Assembly: GCA_963703565.1 (NCBI GenBank)
Contig: CAVPEW010000044.1
Span: 1-14,929 of the forward strand
From: CAVPEW01 sp963703565
GTDB taxonomy: Bacteria > Actinomycetota > Acidimicrobiia > Acidimicrobiales > VFJN01
Reading direction: 5' to 3'
Length of the DNA stretch: 14,929 bases
Positions 7,346 to 13,335 of this stretch are shown in pieces (the first letter of the stretch is position 1; each line of letters opens with the position of its first letter). The notes beneath the pieces were generated by a model, which worked only from the letters and a program-made list of their open reading frames with translations, did no database searches and was not told the DNA's origin. The translations under genes were made by a program, and so were the position numbers.

Positions 7346-7713
7346 CACAGCACCTCCGGAGCGAGCGAGACGATCTTCATGAAGCGCTTGTCGCGCAGTT
7401 CACGGCCGACCGGTCCGAAGATGCGGGTCCCGCGCGGGTTGAGCTGGTCGTTGATGAGCACGGCTGCGTTCTCGTCGAAGCGGATGTAGCTGCCGTCGGG
7501 CCGGCGGCGCTCCTTCTTGGCCCGCACCACGACGCACTTCACCACGTCGCCCTTCTTGACCGCGGCGCCGGGGATGGCGTCCTTGACGGTCGCCACCACG
7601 ACGTCACCGATGGTGGCGTAGCGGCGGCGGGTGCCCCCGAGGACCCGGATGCACAGGACCTCCTTGGCTCCGCTGTTGTCGGCAACCCTGAGACGGGACT
7701 CCTGTTGGATCAT
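7345..7713 (-). CDS. rplN: 50S ribosomal protein L14
   Basis: Large-subunit protein at the intersubunit face, contacting 16S helix 14 and the RsfS silencing factor in other bacteria. The 122-residue protein is the usual length and highly conserved: MIQQESRLRVADNSGAKEV, CIRVLGGTRRRYATIGDVVVATVKDA, the basic KKGDVVKCVVVRAKKERRRPDGSYIRFDENAAVLIN signature, and GTRIFGPVGRELRDKRFMKIVSLAPEVL at the end. The ATG at 7713 lies 6 bases past the rpsQ stop. Its stop overlaps the rplX start. Confidence 0.98.
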   Translation of the reverse strand: MIQQESRLRVADNSGAKEVLCIRVLGGTRRRYATIGDVVVATVKDAIPGAAVKKGDVVKCVVVRAKKERRRPDGSYIRFDENAAVLINDQLNPRGTRIFGPVGRELRDKRFMKIVSLAPEVL

Positions 7714-7719
7714 GGCGCG

Positions 7720-7989
7720 CTACCTCGCCCGTTCCAGGATCTCGACGAGACGCCAGCGCTTGGTCTTGGACAGCGGCCGCGTCTCGGTCACCCGGACCCG
7801 ATCACCGACGTTGGCGTCATTGGCCTCGTCGTGCACGTAGAGGCGCTTGGTCCGGACCATCGACTTCTTGTAGAGCGGGTGCGGCTTGCGCGTGGTGACC
7901 GTCACGATCGCCGTCTTGTCCATGGCAGCGGAGGTGACGATGCCCTCCCGGACCTTGCGCGTGGCCCGCTCGGCGGGGGTGGCGTCCAT
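7720..7989 (-). CDS. rpsQ: 30S ribosomal protein S17
   Basis: Primary 16S rRNA-binding protein of the small-subunit body. The 89-residue product has the OB-fold sequence VREGIVTSAAMDKTAIVTVTT, followed by the KxHPLYKKSMVRTKRLYVHDE segment and VGDRVRVTETRPLSKTKRWRLVEILERA, the S17 signature region. A short extra N-terminal tail (residues 1-12, MDATPAERATRK) is common in Actinomycetota. The ATG at 7989 overlaps the rpmC stop as TGATG. It ends with a TAG six bases before rplN. Confidence 0.97.
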   Translation of the reverse strand: MDATPAERATRKVREGIVTSAAMDKTAIVTVTTRKPHPLYKKSMVRTKRLYVHDEANDANVGDRVRVTETRPLSKTKRWRLVEILERAR

Positions 7990-8219
7990 CAGCGGCCCTC
8001 CTCGGCCAACGCTTCGGCGGCTGTGATCTCACGGGATCGCAGCTCGGTGCGGATCCGGGCCACGTCGGTACGCAGGGCACGGAGCCGGCGGTGGTTGTCG
8101 AGCTGGCCGGTGACGTGCTGGAAGCGCAGGTTGAACAGCTCCTCGGTGGCGTCTCGCAGGGCGTCGACCAGACCGGCATCGTCGAGGTCACGCAGAGCGG
8201 CGGCTCGGGCGTTGGGCAT
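7989..8219 (-). CDS. rpmC: 50S ribosomal protein L29
   Basis: Small helical protein at the polypeptide tunnel exit, near L23, where it helps dock trigger factor and SRP. The 76-residue sequence contains the family core: an LRDLDDAGLVDALRDATEELFNLRFQHVTGQLDN helix hairpin, including the diagnostic LFNLRFQxxTGQL, and RTDVARIRTELRSRE. It has a modest C-terminal addition (EITAAEALAEEGR). Its ATG at 8219 overlaps the rplP stop and its stop overlaps the rpsQ start, both as TGATG. Confidence 0.95.
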   Translation of the reverse strand: MPNARAAALRDLDDAGLVDALRDATEELFNLRFQHVTGQLDNHRRLRALRTDVARIRTELRSREITAAEALAEEGR

Positions 8220-8635
8220 CAGAGCGCATCCTCCCGGCTCACGAAGCGGGCCTTGATGGGCAGCTTCTGGATCGCCCGGTCGATGGCCTCGCGCGCCAGC
8301 GCGGGGTCCGGGTAGGACAGCTCGAACAGGATGCGCCCCGGCTTGACCACCGCCACCCAGTGCTCGGGGTTGCCCTTGCCCGAACCCATCCGGGTCTCGG
8401 CGGGCTTCTCGGTCACGGGCTTGTCGGGGAAGATGTTGATCCAGACCTTGCCCCCGCGGCGGGTCTTGCGGGTCATGGCGATTCGGGCGGCCTCGATCTG
8501 GCGAGCGGTCACCCAGCCGGGTTCGAGGGCCTGGATCCCGTACTCACCGAAGGTCACCTGGTGCCCACCCTTGGCCATGCCGGTAGTGCGACCGCGGTGG
8601 GTCTTGCGGTGCTTGACCTTGCGCGGCATCAGCAT
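8219..8635 (-). CDS. rplP: 50S ribosomal protein L16
   Basis: Binds 23S rRNA near the A site and the peptidyl-transferase centre; organises tRNA positioning. The 138-residue product has MLMPRKVKHRKTHRGR at the start, a GxxxVxFGxYGIQALEPGWVTARQIEAAR signature (about 24-51), TRKTRRGGKVWINIFPDKPVTEKPAETRMGSGKGNPEHWVAVVKPGRILFE (55-105, second signature, with Arg82 at the site hydroxylated in some bacteria). The frame is open upstream, but GAGGAGGT sits 6 bases before the ATG at 8635, deciding the start; a second ATG at 8629 is less well placed. A 43-base gap follows rpsC. Confidence 0.97.
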   Translation of the reverse strand: MLMPRKVKHRKTHRGRTTGMAKGGHQVTFGEYGIQALEPGWVTARQIEAARIAMTRKTRRGGKVWINIFPDKPVTEKPAETRMGSGKGNPEHWVAVVKPGRILFELSYPDPALAREAIDRAIQKLPIKARFVSREDAL

Positions 8636-8678
8636 GGCGGTACCTCCTCGCGGGCGGCACGTCCCCGTGGGGTGCGCA

Positions 8679-9590
8679 TCACTCGCCGTCCCCGGAGTGG
8701 AACTTGGGCGTCTCGCGCTGCTCGTGCACCCGACGCTCGATCTCTTCCTCCTCGGCCAGGAGGCGCTCCAGCTCGGGGTCGGCCTCCTTGACGAGGGGCT
8801 CGGCGCCCTCGGCCTCGCCCTCGACGGGGGCACCCTCGTCACGCCTGCGAGCGGCCGCCGAGGAGACGACCCGGCGAGCCGGGGCGGCACCGCCGCCGGA
8901 GGTCTCGCCTACGGCCATCGCGGCCTCGCGGCTGATCTTGTCCTCGCTGGTGCTGCGGTACGGAAGGATGTCGCCCTTGTAGAGCCACACCTTCACGCCG
9001 ATCCGCCCGGCCGGGGTGCGGGCCTCCCGGAACCCGTAGTCGATGTCGGAGCGCAAGGTGTGCAGGGGCACTCGGCCCTCCCGGTACCACTCGGTGCGCG
9101 ACATCTCGGCACCACCGAGTCGGCCCGAGCACTGCACCCGGATGCCCTGCGCACCGGCCTTCTGGGCGTTCTGCACGGCGCGCTTCATCGCCCGTCGGAA
9201 CGCCACCCGGCCTGCGAGCTGATCGGCGACGCCCTGGGCGATGAGGGCGGCGTCGAGCTCGGGCTGCTTGATCTCCTGGATGTTCAGCTGCACGCGAGGG
9301 TTCCCGGTGATCTTGGCCAGTCCGCTGCGAAGCTTGTCGGCCTCGGCACCGCGACGGCCGATGACGATGCCAGGGCGGGCCGTGTGGACGTCGACCCTGA
9401 GCCGGTCTCGGGTGCGCTCGATCTCGACGCGACTGATCGCGGCATGGGGCAGCTGGCTCGTGAGGTAGTCGCGGATCTTCCAGTCCTCGACCACGAAAGC
9501 GCCGTACTCCTTGCGGTCCGCGAACCACCGGGACTTCCACTCGGTGGTGACCCCGAGCCGGAAGCCGTAGGGGTTGACCTTCTGGCCCAT
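8679..9590 (-). CDS. rpsC: 30S ribosomal protein S3, with extended C-terminal tail
   Basis: Head protein lining the mRNA entry channel. The 303-residue product begins MGQKVNPYGFRLGVT. A type II KH domain has GIVIGRRGAEADKLR with the GxxG loop at 78-81, and the C-terminal S3 domain spans roughly 110-211 with GRLGGAEMSRTEWYREGRVPLHTLRSDIDYG (157-186). Bacterial S3 is commonly 210-280 residues; here about 90 residues follow the core. They are low in complexity: an Ala/Arg stretch (235-250), an acidic region (251-290, including LLAEEEEIERRV that may be a short helix) and a polar end. The start overlaps the rplV stop as TGATG. Confidence 0.97.
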   Translation of the reverse strand: MGQKVNPYGFRLGVTTEWKSRWFADRKEYGAFVVEDWKIRDYLTSQLPHAAISRVEIERTRDRLRVDVHTARPGIVIGRRGAEADKLRSGLAKITGNPRVQLNIQEIKQPELDAALIAQGVADQLAGRVAFRRAMKRAVQNAQKAGAQGIRVQCSGRLGGAEMSRTEWYREGRVPLHTLRSDIDYGFREARTPAGRIGVKVWLYKGDILPYRSTSEDKISREAAMAVGETSGGGAAPARRVVSSAAARRRDEGAPVEGEAEGAEPLVKEADPELERLLAEEEEIERRVHEQRETPKFHSGDGE

Positions 9591-10348
9591 CAGCTCTTCT
9601 CCTCGCCATCGGGCGATTCGCCCTCGTCGGCTGCACGCTCGGTGGCTGGCTCCGCGGCCTCCTCGGCCACGGCTGTGTCGTCTTCGGTGGTCGTGTCGTC
9701 CTCGGTGGCCGTGTCGTCCTCGGTGGCCGGCTCCGCGGCCTCCTCGACGGTGGCCGTGTGGCCCTCGCTCACGCTGGCCCCGGTCGCGGTGTCCTCTGGG
9801 GCCCCGATGTCGTCGACCGGGGCGGGCGCGTCGTGGTCGTGGTCGTGGTCGTGGGCCAGGGCTTCCTCGGCACGCCGCCGGGACTGCGCAACGCGGGCCC
9901 GTCGGGCCTCGCTGCTCGATCGGGTCGCGCGCCCGGCGGCGGCGGCCGCGCTGCGCCGCGACCGGCGACGCTCGAGCTCGTCCTGGGGCATCCGGGCCAC
10001 GATGATGGTGATGTGACAGGTCCGCTTGCGGATCCTGGTGGCACGACCACGCGCCCTCGGCCGCCAGCGCTTGAGGGTGGGGCCCTCGTCGGCGAAGCAG
10101 GACGCGACGAAGAGCTCGTCCTCGTCCTGGCTGTCGTTGTGCACCGCGTTGGCGCTCGCCGAGTCCAGGACCTTGCGGATCTCGCGCGCCACCGCTCGGT
10201 CAGTGAACTCGAGGATCGACCGCGCGTCGTCCACCGAGCGGCCTCGGATCAGGTCGAGCACCTCCCGCGCCTTGGAGGCGGAGACACGCAGGTAGCGCAC
10301 CTGGGCACGAGTGCCCGGACGCTCGTTGGTCTTGGTCCCGAAGGCCAT
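9590..10348 (-). CDS. rplV: 50S ribosomal protein L22 with long low-complexity C-terminal tail
   Basis: L22 binds all 23S rRNA domains and sends a beta hairpin into the exit tunnel. Residues 1-120 are the normal protein: VRYLRVSASKAREVLDLIRG, ASANAVHNDSQDEDELFV, and the tunnel hairpin around EGPTLKRWRPRARGRATRIRKRT (88-110) closing with CHITIIVAR. The usual protein ends near residue 115-120; this one is 252 residues. The extra 130 residues comprise a basic stretch (126-160, rich in Arg/Ala/Ser), four His-Asp pairs (166-173), and an acidic Thr/Ala/Pro segment (about 175-252) with repeated EDDT and AEPATE units. The frame is continuous, starts at an ATG two bases past rpsS, and its stop overlaps the rpsC start, so the tail is part of the gene. 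Tail function is unknown; likely disordered. Confidence 0.95.
   Translation of the reverse strand: MAFGTKTNERPGTRAQVRYLRVSASKAREVLDLIRGRSVDDARSILEFTDRAVAREIRKVLDSASANAVHNDSQDEDELFVASCFADEGPTLKRWRPRARGRATRIRKRTCHITIIVARMPQDELERRRSRRSAAAAAGRATRSSSEARRARVAQSRRRAEEALAHDHDHDHDAPAPVDDIGAPEDTATGASVSEGHTATVEEAAEPATEDDTATEDDTTTEDDTAVAEEAAEPATERAADEGESPDGEEKS
9638..9746 (-). repeat. Nested in-frame repeats in the rplV tail
   Basis: Three tandem 18-base units (plus-strand 9675-9692, 9693-9710, 9711-9728; consensus GTGTCGTCCTCGGTGGCC) encode successive EDDT-containing hexapeptides. They lie between two 28-base copies, 9638-9665 and 9719-9746, that differ at one base and encode EEAAEPATE. All units keep the reading frame. 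The pattern suggests expansion by slippage or unequal recombination. Confidence 0.85.
9830..9853 (-). repeat. Four-copy 6-base tandem repeat encoding His-Asp pairs
   Basis: On the plus strand GTCGTG is repeated four times without mismatch. Read on the minus strand as CACGAC it encodes four consecutive His-Asp pairs (residues 166-173 of L22). A perfect hexamer array of this kind is prone to length variation. Confidence 0.85.
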
Positions 10349-10350
10349 GT

Positions 10351-10635
10351 TCAGCGCCGCCCCCGCACGGCCTTCTCCTGGCCGGCGTGGAACTTGAAGG
10401 TGCGGGTCGGGGCGAACTCGCCCAGCTTGTGGCCGACCATCGCCTCGGTCACGTAGACGGGCACGTGCTTGCGACCGTCGTGCACGGCGATGGTGTGGCC
10501 GACCATGTCAGGGATGATCGTGCTGCGGCGGCTCCAGGTCTTGATGACCTTCTTCTCACCCTTGGTGTTGAGGTCGTCGACCTTGGCCAACAGGTGGTCG
10601 TCGACGAAGGGGCCCTTCCTCAGGCTGCGGGGCAT
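10351..10635 (-). CDS. rpsS: 30S ribosomal protein S19
   Basis: Head protein that pairs with S13 near the A-site tRNA. The 94-residue sequence is of normal length and strongly conserved: MPRSLRKGPFVDDHLLAKV, the basic KKVIKTWSRRSTIIPDMVGHTIAVHDGRKHVPVYVTEAMVGHKLGEFAPTRTF region (28-80), which contains the S19 signature, and a basic end. The ATG at 10635 follows the rplB stop by 6 bases; GGAGGT overlaps that TAG stop, 8 bases before the start. rplV begins two bases after its stop. Confidence 0.98.
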   Translation of the reverse strand: MPRSLRKGPFVDDHLLAKVDDLNTKGEKKVIKTWSRRSTIIPDMVGHTIAVHDGRKHVPVYVTEAMVGHKLGEFAPTRTFKFHAGQEKAVRGRR

Positions 10636-10641
10636 GGCGAA

Positions 10642-11478
10642 CTACCTCCGGCTGCCGCGGGTCCGGCGGCGTCGCACGATGAGCTTCTGGGACGGCTTGT
10701 TCTGATCGCGGGTCCTGCCCTCGGGGCGGCCCCAGGGCGAGACCGGGTGGCGCCCGCCCGAGGTCTTGCCCTCGCCACCGCCCAGTGGGTGGTCGACGGG
10801 GTTCATGGCCACGCCGCGGGTCTGAGGGCGCACGCCCTTCCAACGGTTGCGTCCGGCCTTTCCGATCTTGATCAGCTCGTGCTCGGAGAAGCCGACCTCG
10901 CCGACGGTGGCACGGCAGTCGATCGACACCCGCCGCATCTCGGTGGAGGGCAGGCGCAGCGTGGCGTAAGGGCCCTCCTTGGCCAGCAGCACGACCGAGG
11001 CGCCCGCGGATCGGGCCATCCGCCCGCCACCCCCGGGCTGCAGCTCGACGTTGTGCACGGTGGTGCCCACCGGGATGTACCGCATCGCCATGGCATTGCC
11101 AGGGCGGATCTCGGCGCCCTGCCCCGACGCCAGCACGTCACCGACGCGCACGTCCCGCGGCGCCAAGATGTAGCTCTTCTCACCGTCGCGGTAGTGCAGA
11201 AGCGCGATCCGGCAGGAGCGATTGGGGTCGTACTCGATCGCGGCCACCGTGGCCGGGACGCCGTCCTTGGTCCGGCGGAAGTCGATCACCCGGTACCGCT
11301 GCTTGTGGCCCCCGCCCCGGTGACGGGCCGTCTTGCGGCCATAGTTGTTGCGCCCGCCGGTGCCGGACTTGGGGGCGAGCAACGAGCGCTCGGGCTCCGA
11401 GCGGGTGACCTCGCTGAAGTCCGACACGGTCTGGAAGCGACGGGCGGGGCTGGTGGGCTTTCGCTTGCGGAGCGGCAT
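10642..11478 (-). CDS. rplB: 50S ribosomal protein L2
   Basis: Largest and one of the most conserved large-subunit proteins; needed for subunit association and tRNA binding near the peptidyl-transferase centre. The 278-residue product has KPTSPARRF near the start, GRNNYGRKTARHRGGGHKQRYRVIDF (42-67), the SH3-like domain to about 195, and RNRWKGVRPQTRGVAMNPVDHP (209-231) followed by the GGGEGKTSGGRHPVSPWG loop. The key Asp229 and His230 (E. coli mature 228 and 229) are present, but the next conserved His, two residues later, is Leu232. The start ATG at 11478 has GAGGT 5 bases upstream, overlapping the rplW stop. Confidence 0.98.
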   Translation of the reverse strand: MPLRKRKPTSPARRFQTVSDFSEVTRSEPERSLLAPKSGTGGRNNYGRKTARHRGGGHKQRYRVIDFRRTKDGVPATVAAIEYDPNRSCRIALLHYRDGEKSYILAPRDVRVGDVLASGQGAEIRPGNAMAMRYIPVGTTVHNVELQPGGGGRMARSAGASVVLLAKEGPYATLRLPSTEMRRVSIDCRATVGEVGFSEHELIKIGKAGRNRWKGVRPQTRGVAMNPVDHPLGGGEGKTSGGRHPVSPWGRPEGRTRDQNKPSQKLIVRRRRTRGSRR

Positions 11479-11486
11479 CGTCGACC

Positions 11487-11777
11487 TCAGGACTGGAACA
11501 GGTCGATCGAGGAGCCCTCGGCGAGGGTCACGATCGCACGCTTGGTGTCGGGCTTGCGGCCGGCCACGCCGGTGCGGCGGTTGCGGGTGGCCTTGCCCTT
11601 GCGGTTCAAGGTGTTCACCTTGACGACCTTGACCGAGAAGATCCGCTCGACGGCATCGTGGATCTCGGGCTTGCTGGCATCGGCATGGACGGTGAACGTG
11701 TAGACGCCGCGGTCGAGCAGCGCGTAGGACTTCTCGCTCACCACCGGGGCGACCACCACGTCACGGGGATCCTTCAC
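11487..11777 (-). CDS. rplW: 50S ribosomal protein L23
   Basis: Tunnel-exit protein that docks trigger factor and SRP. The 96-residue product begins KDPRDVVVAPVVSEKSYALLDRGVYTFTVHADASKPEI, the family core, followed by AVERIFSVKVVKVNTLNRKGK, the L23 signature, and a basic loop that contacts 23S rRNA. The start is the GTG at 11777, overlapping the rplD stop as GTGA, with GAGGAGG about 4 bases upstream. The frame is open further up within rplD in another phase, which is not used. Length is typical for the family. Confidence 0.96.
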   Translation of the reverse strand: MKDPRDVVVAPVVSEKSYALLDRGVYTFTVHADASKPEIHDAVERIFSVKVVKVNTLNRKGKATRNRRTGVAGRKPDTKRAIVTLAEGSSIDLFQS

Positions 11778-12436
11778 GATTCCTCCTCGACCGCCGGCGC
11801 CGGCCGGGCTCCGCGGGTCACCGGCTTGTACTCGGGCAGGGACTCGCGCGTGAACACGACATGGTCGCAGCACAGCACGTCGTAGGCATTGAGCTCGCTG
11901 GCGCGCACGACGTGGACCTTGCGCCCGAGGTTGCGCAGGCTCTTGGTCACGATCTCGTCCCCGACAGGCACCACGGCCAGCACCGCGTCGGTGGCGCCGA
12001 GGGCCTCGAGGACCGCTAGGGCCCGCTTCGTGCTGGGCGCCTCGAGCGCCCAGTCGTCGAGCACGATCACCCGGCCGTCGGCGGCCCGATCCGACAGAGC
12101 GCTGTAGAGCGCCTGGCGGATCATCTTCTTCGGGGTCCGCTGGGCATAGCTGCGCGGCTTGGGTCCCAACGCCACCCCGCCGCCGACCCAGTGCGGTGCC
12201 CGGTTGGAGCCCTGCCTGGCGCGTCCGGTGCCCTTCTGCCGCCAGGGCTTGGCGCCGCCACCGCGCACCTCGGCACGGGTCAGGGTCGACTGGGTGCCCG
12301 CGCGTCGGGCCGCGAGCTGGGCGGTCACGACCTGGTGCATCAGAGACACGTTGGGGGTGCGGGCGAAGACGGCTTCGTCCACCTCCACAGTGCCGGCGGC
12401 GGCTCCGGTGGCGGTGCGGACCTCGATGGTGGTCAT
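11774..12436 (-). CDS. rplD: 50S ribosomal protein L4
   Basis: Large-subunit protein with an extended loop reaching the exit tunnel; in E. coli it represses the S10 operon by acting on its leader. The 220-residue product has NVSLMHQVVTAQLAARRAGTQSTLTRAEVRGGGAKPWRQKGTGRARQGSNRAPHWVGGG (29-87). Its tunnel loop is around KPWRQKGTGRAR (63-74), where macrolide-resistance changes occur in other bacteria; no such change is evident here. The C-terminal domain includes LNAYDVLCCDHVVFT (about 183-197). Start overlaps the rplC stop as TGATG; its end overlaps rplW. Confidence 0.97.
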   Translation of the reverse strand: MTTIEVRTATGAAAGTVEVDEAVFARTPNVSLMHQVVTAQLAARRAGTQSTLTRAEVRGGGAKPWRQKGTGRARQGSNRAPHWVGGGVALGPKPRSYAQRTPKKMIRQALYSALSDRAADGRVIVLDDWALEAPSTKRALAVLEALGATDAVLAVVPVGDEIVTKSLRNLGRKVHVVRASELNAYDVLCCDHVVFTRESLPEYKPVTRGARPAPAVEEES

Positions 12437-13098
12437 CAGGATCGTCCTCGCTGCTCGGCCACAGTGCTCTTGATGGCGTCGCGCACGACGACCAGACCGC
12501 CGTTCGGGCCCGGCACCGAGCCCTTCACCAGCACCAGCTCGCGCTCGGCGTCGGCCTCGACCACGGTGAGGTTCAGTGTGGTGACCCGGGCGGCGCCGGT
12601 GCGCCCGGCCATGCGGGTCCCCTTGAAGACGCGAGCGGGCGTGGCGCAGGCGCCGATCGAGCCCGGTGCCCTGTGCACGCGGTGGGCGCCGTGGCTGGCG
12701 CCCAGGCCGGCGAAACCGTGGCGCTTCATGGGCCCCGCGGTCCCCTTGCCCTTGCTCAGAGCGGTGACGTCGACGCGCTCGCCGGGCACGAGGACGTCGG
12801 CGCCGAGCTGCTGGCCCGGTTCGTAGCCGTCCACGTCGTCGAGACGCAGCTCGACCAGGCGCCTACCGGCCTCGACGCCGGCCTTGGCGAGGTGGCCGGC
12901 TTCGGGCTTGTTGAGCGTCGAGGGCCGCCGCGTCCCGAAGGTGACCTGCACAGCGCTGTACCCGTCGTGCTCGGGGGTCTTGACCTGAACGACCCGGACC
13001 GGCGAGACGCGCAGGACGGTGACCGGCACGACGCGGCCCTCTTCGTCCCAGACCTGGGTCATGCCGACCTTCTCGCCGACGATCGCCTTGGTTGCCAT
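12436..13098 (-). CDS. rplC: 50S ribosomal protein L3
   Basis: One of two proteins that start large-subunit assembly; its loop approaches the peptidyl-transferase centre. The 220-residue product has KAIVGEKVGMTQVWDEEGRVVPVTVL at the start and the diagnostic GSIGACATPARVFKGTRMAG (about 146-165), followed by NLTVVEADAERELVLVKGSVPGPNG. The Gln methylated by PrmB in E. coli (in NQTPG) is Ala here, so that modification is not expected; actinobacterial L3 commonly lacks it. The ATG at 13098 has a weak GAGAG about 6 bases upstream. It is preceded by an unusually long gap from rpsJ with RNA-hairpin potential, and its stop overlaps rplD. Confidence 0.97.
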   Translation of the reverse strand: MATKAIVGEKVGMTQVWDEEGRVVPVTVLRVSPVRVVQVKTPEHDGYSAVQVTFGTRRPSTLNKPEAGHLAKAGVEAGRRLVELRLDDVDGYEPGQQLGADVLVPGERVDVTALSKGKGTAGPMKRHGFAGLGASHGAHRVHRAPGSIGACATPARVFKGTRMAGRTGAARVTTLNLTVVEADAERELVLVKGSVPGPNGGLVVVRDAIKSTVAEQRGRS

Positions 13099-13121
13099 CG
13101 GTGTCTCTCGCCTCGATCTGG

Positions 13122-13137
13122 GGGGCCGACGGGCCCC
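13122..13137 (-). promoter_or_regulatory. GC-only hairpin just upstream of rplC
   Basis: Plus-strand GGGGCC and GGCCCC flank a GACG loop, giving a perfect six-pair G/C stem. In the mRNA it ends 23 bases before the rplC ATG, just ahead of the weak ribosome-binding site, where it could influence initiation. No U-run follows, so it is not a classic terminator. Confidence 0.45.
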
Positions 13138-13148
13138 GGTTCACGCGA

Positions 13149-13178
13149 ACGCTCCGCACGGCGAGGCCGGCGGAGCGT
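13149..13178 (-). promoter_or_regulatory. Perfect 9-bp inverted repeat in the rpsJ-rplC gap
   Basis: ACGCTCCGC at 13149-13157 and GCGGAGCGT at 13170-13178 are exact inverted repeats separated by 12 bases. In the rplC leader RNA this would be a stable stem. It overlaps three bases of one copy of the 12-base direct repeat. Candidate structural element; function not established. Confidence 0.45.
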
Positions 13179-13237
13179 CGATTCGGTTGTGCCGGGCGGT
13201 TCCCACCGTGGCGGGCCTGCCCGGACGTCGATTCGGT
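13176..13237. repeat. 12-base direct repeat pair, 50 bases apart
   Basis: CGTCGATTCGGT occurs exactly at 13176-13187 and at 13226-13237 on the plus strand, both preceded by a similar CGGA. The copies lie in non-coding DNA between rpsJ and rplC. They could be protein-binding sites or remnants of a local duplication. An exact 12-base match within 240 bases is unlikely by chance, though GC-rich composition weakens that argument. Confidence 0.6.
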
Positions 13238-13276
13238 GGGTCGCGGCCCCGCGGGCCCACGAAACCCGGACGGGGC

Positions 13277-13307
13277 AGGCTAGCGCCGGGCCCCGACTGC
13301 CGTCCAA
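13277..13307 (-). promoter_or_regulatory. Possible internal promoter before rplC
   Basis: On the minus strand TTGGAC (13307-13302) and TAGCCT (13282-13277) resemble -35 and -10 boxes of the main sigma factor, with a 19-base spacer, longer than the usual 17. Position downstream of a terminator-like hairpin and 180 bases before rplC fits a second promoter for the L3-onward genes. The match is weak and unproven. Confidence 0.28.
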
Positions 13308-13330
13308 CGCCGGCAGGTGGCCAGCGTCGG
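13304..13330 (-). terminator. Terminator-like hairpin after rpsJ
   Basis: Five bases after the rpsJ stop, the RNA can fold CCGACGCTGG with CCGGCGTTGG (plus-strand arms 13321-13330 and 13304-13313) around a 7-base loop: ten pairs, two of them G-U. No U-run follows. It may end or attenuate the tuf-rpsJ transcript, or protect its 3' end. Confidence 0.45.
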
Positions 13331-13335
13331 AAGGA

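Larger units (their letters stand above)
13099..13335 (-). promoter_or_regulatory. Structured rpsJ-rplC intergenic region, candidate leader
   Basis: This 237-base stretch is the only sizeable non-coding gap inside the cluster and no conserved small gene is recognised in it. In transcription order it holds a 10-base-pair hairpin just after the rpsJ stop, a weak promoter-like pair, and three more potential hairpins: 13236-13260 (GTGGG/CCCAC with an inner CGCG stem), 13149-13178 (perfect 9 bp) and 13122-13137 (GGGGCC/GGCCCC, loop GACG on the plus strand). The last lies about 23 bases before the rplC ATG. A 12-base sequence occurs twice. The layout suggests a separate transcript start or an attenuator/autoregulatory leader for rplC onward; this is inference from structure alone. 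Confidence 0.45.

Noticed and set aside
9830..9853. GTCGTG array as a CRISPR or promoter repeat
   Set aside because: The array is in-frame coding sequence for His-Asp pairs in L22, with no spacers.
8331..10016. 561-codon plus-strand frame opposite rplP-rpsC-rplV
   Set aside because: Antisense to three conserved genes; its Ser/Val repeats simply mirror the rplV tail repeats. No plausible start signal or family motif.
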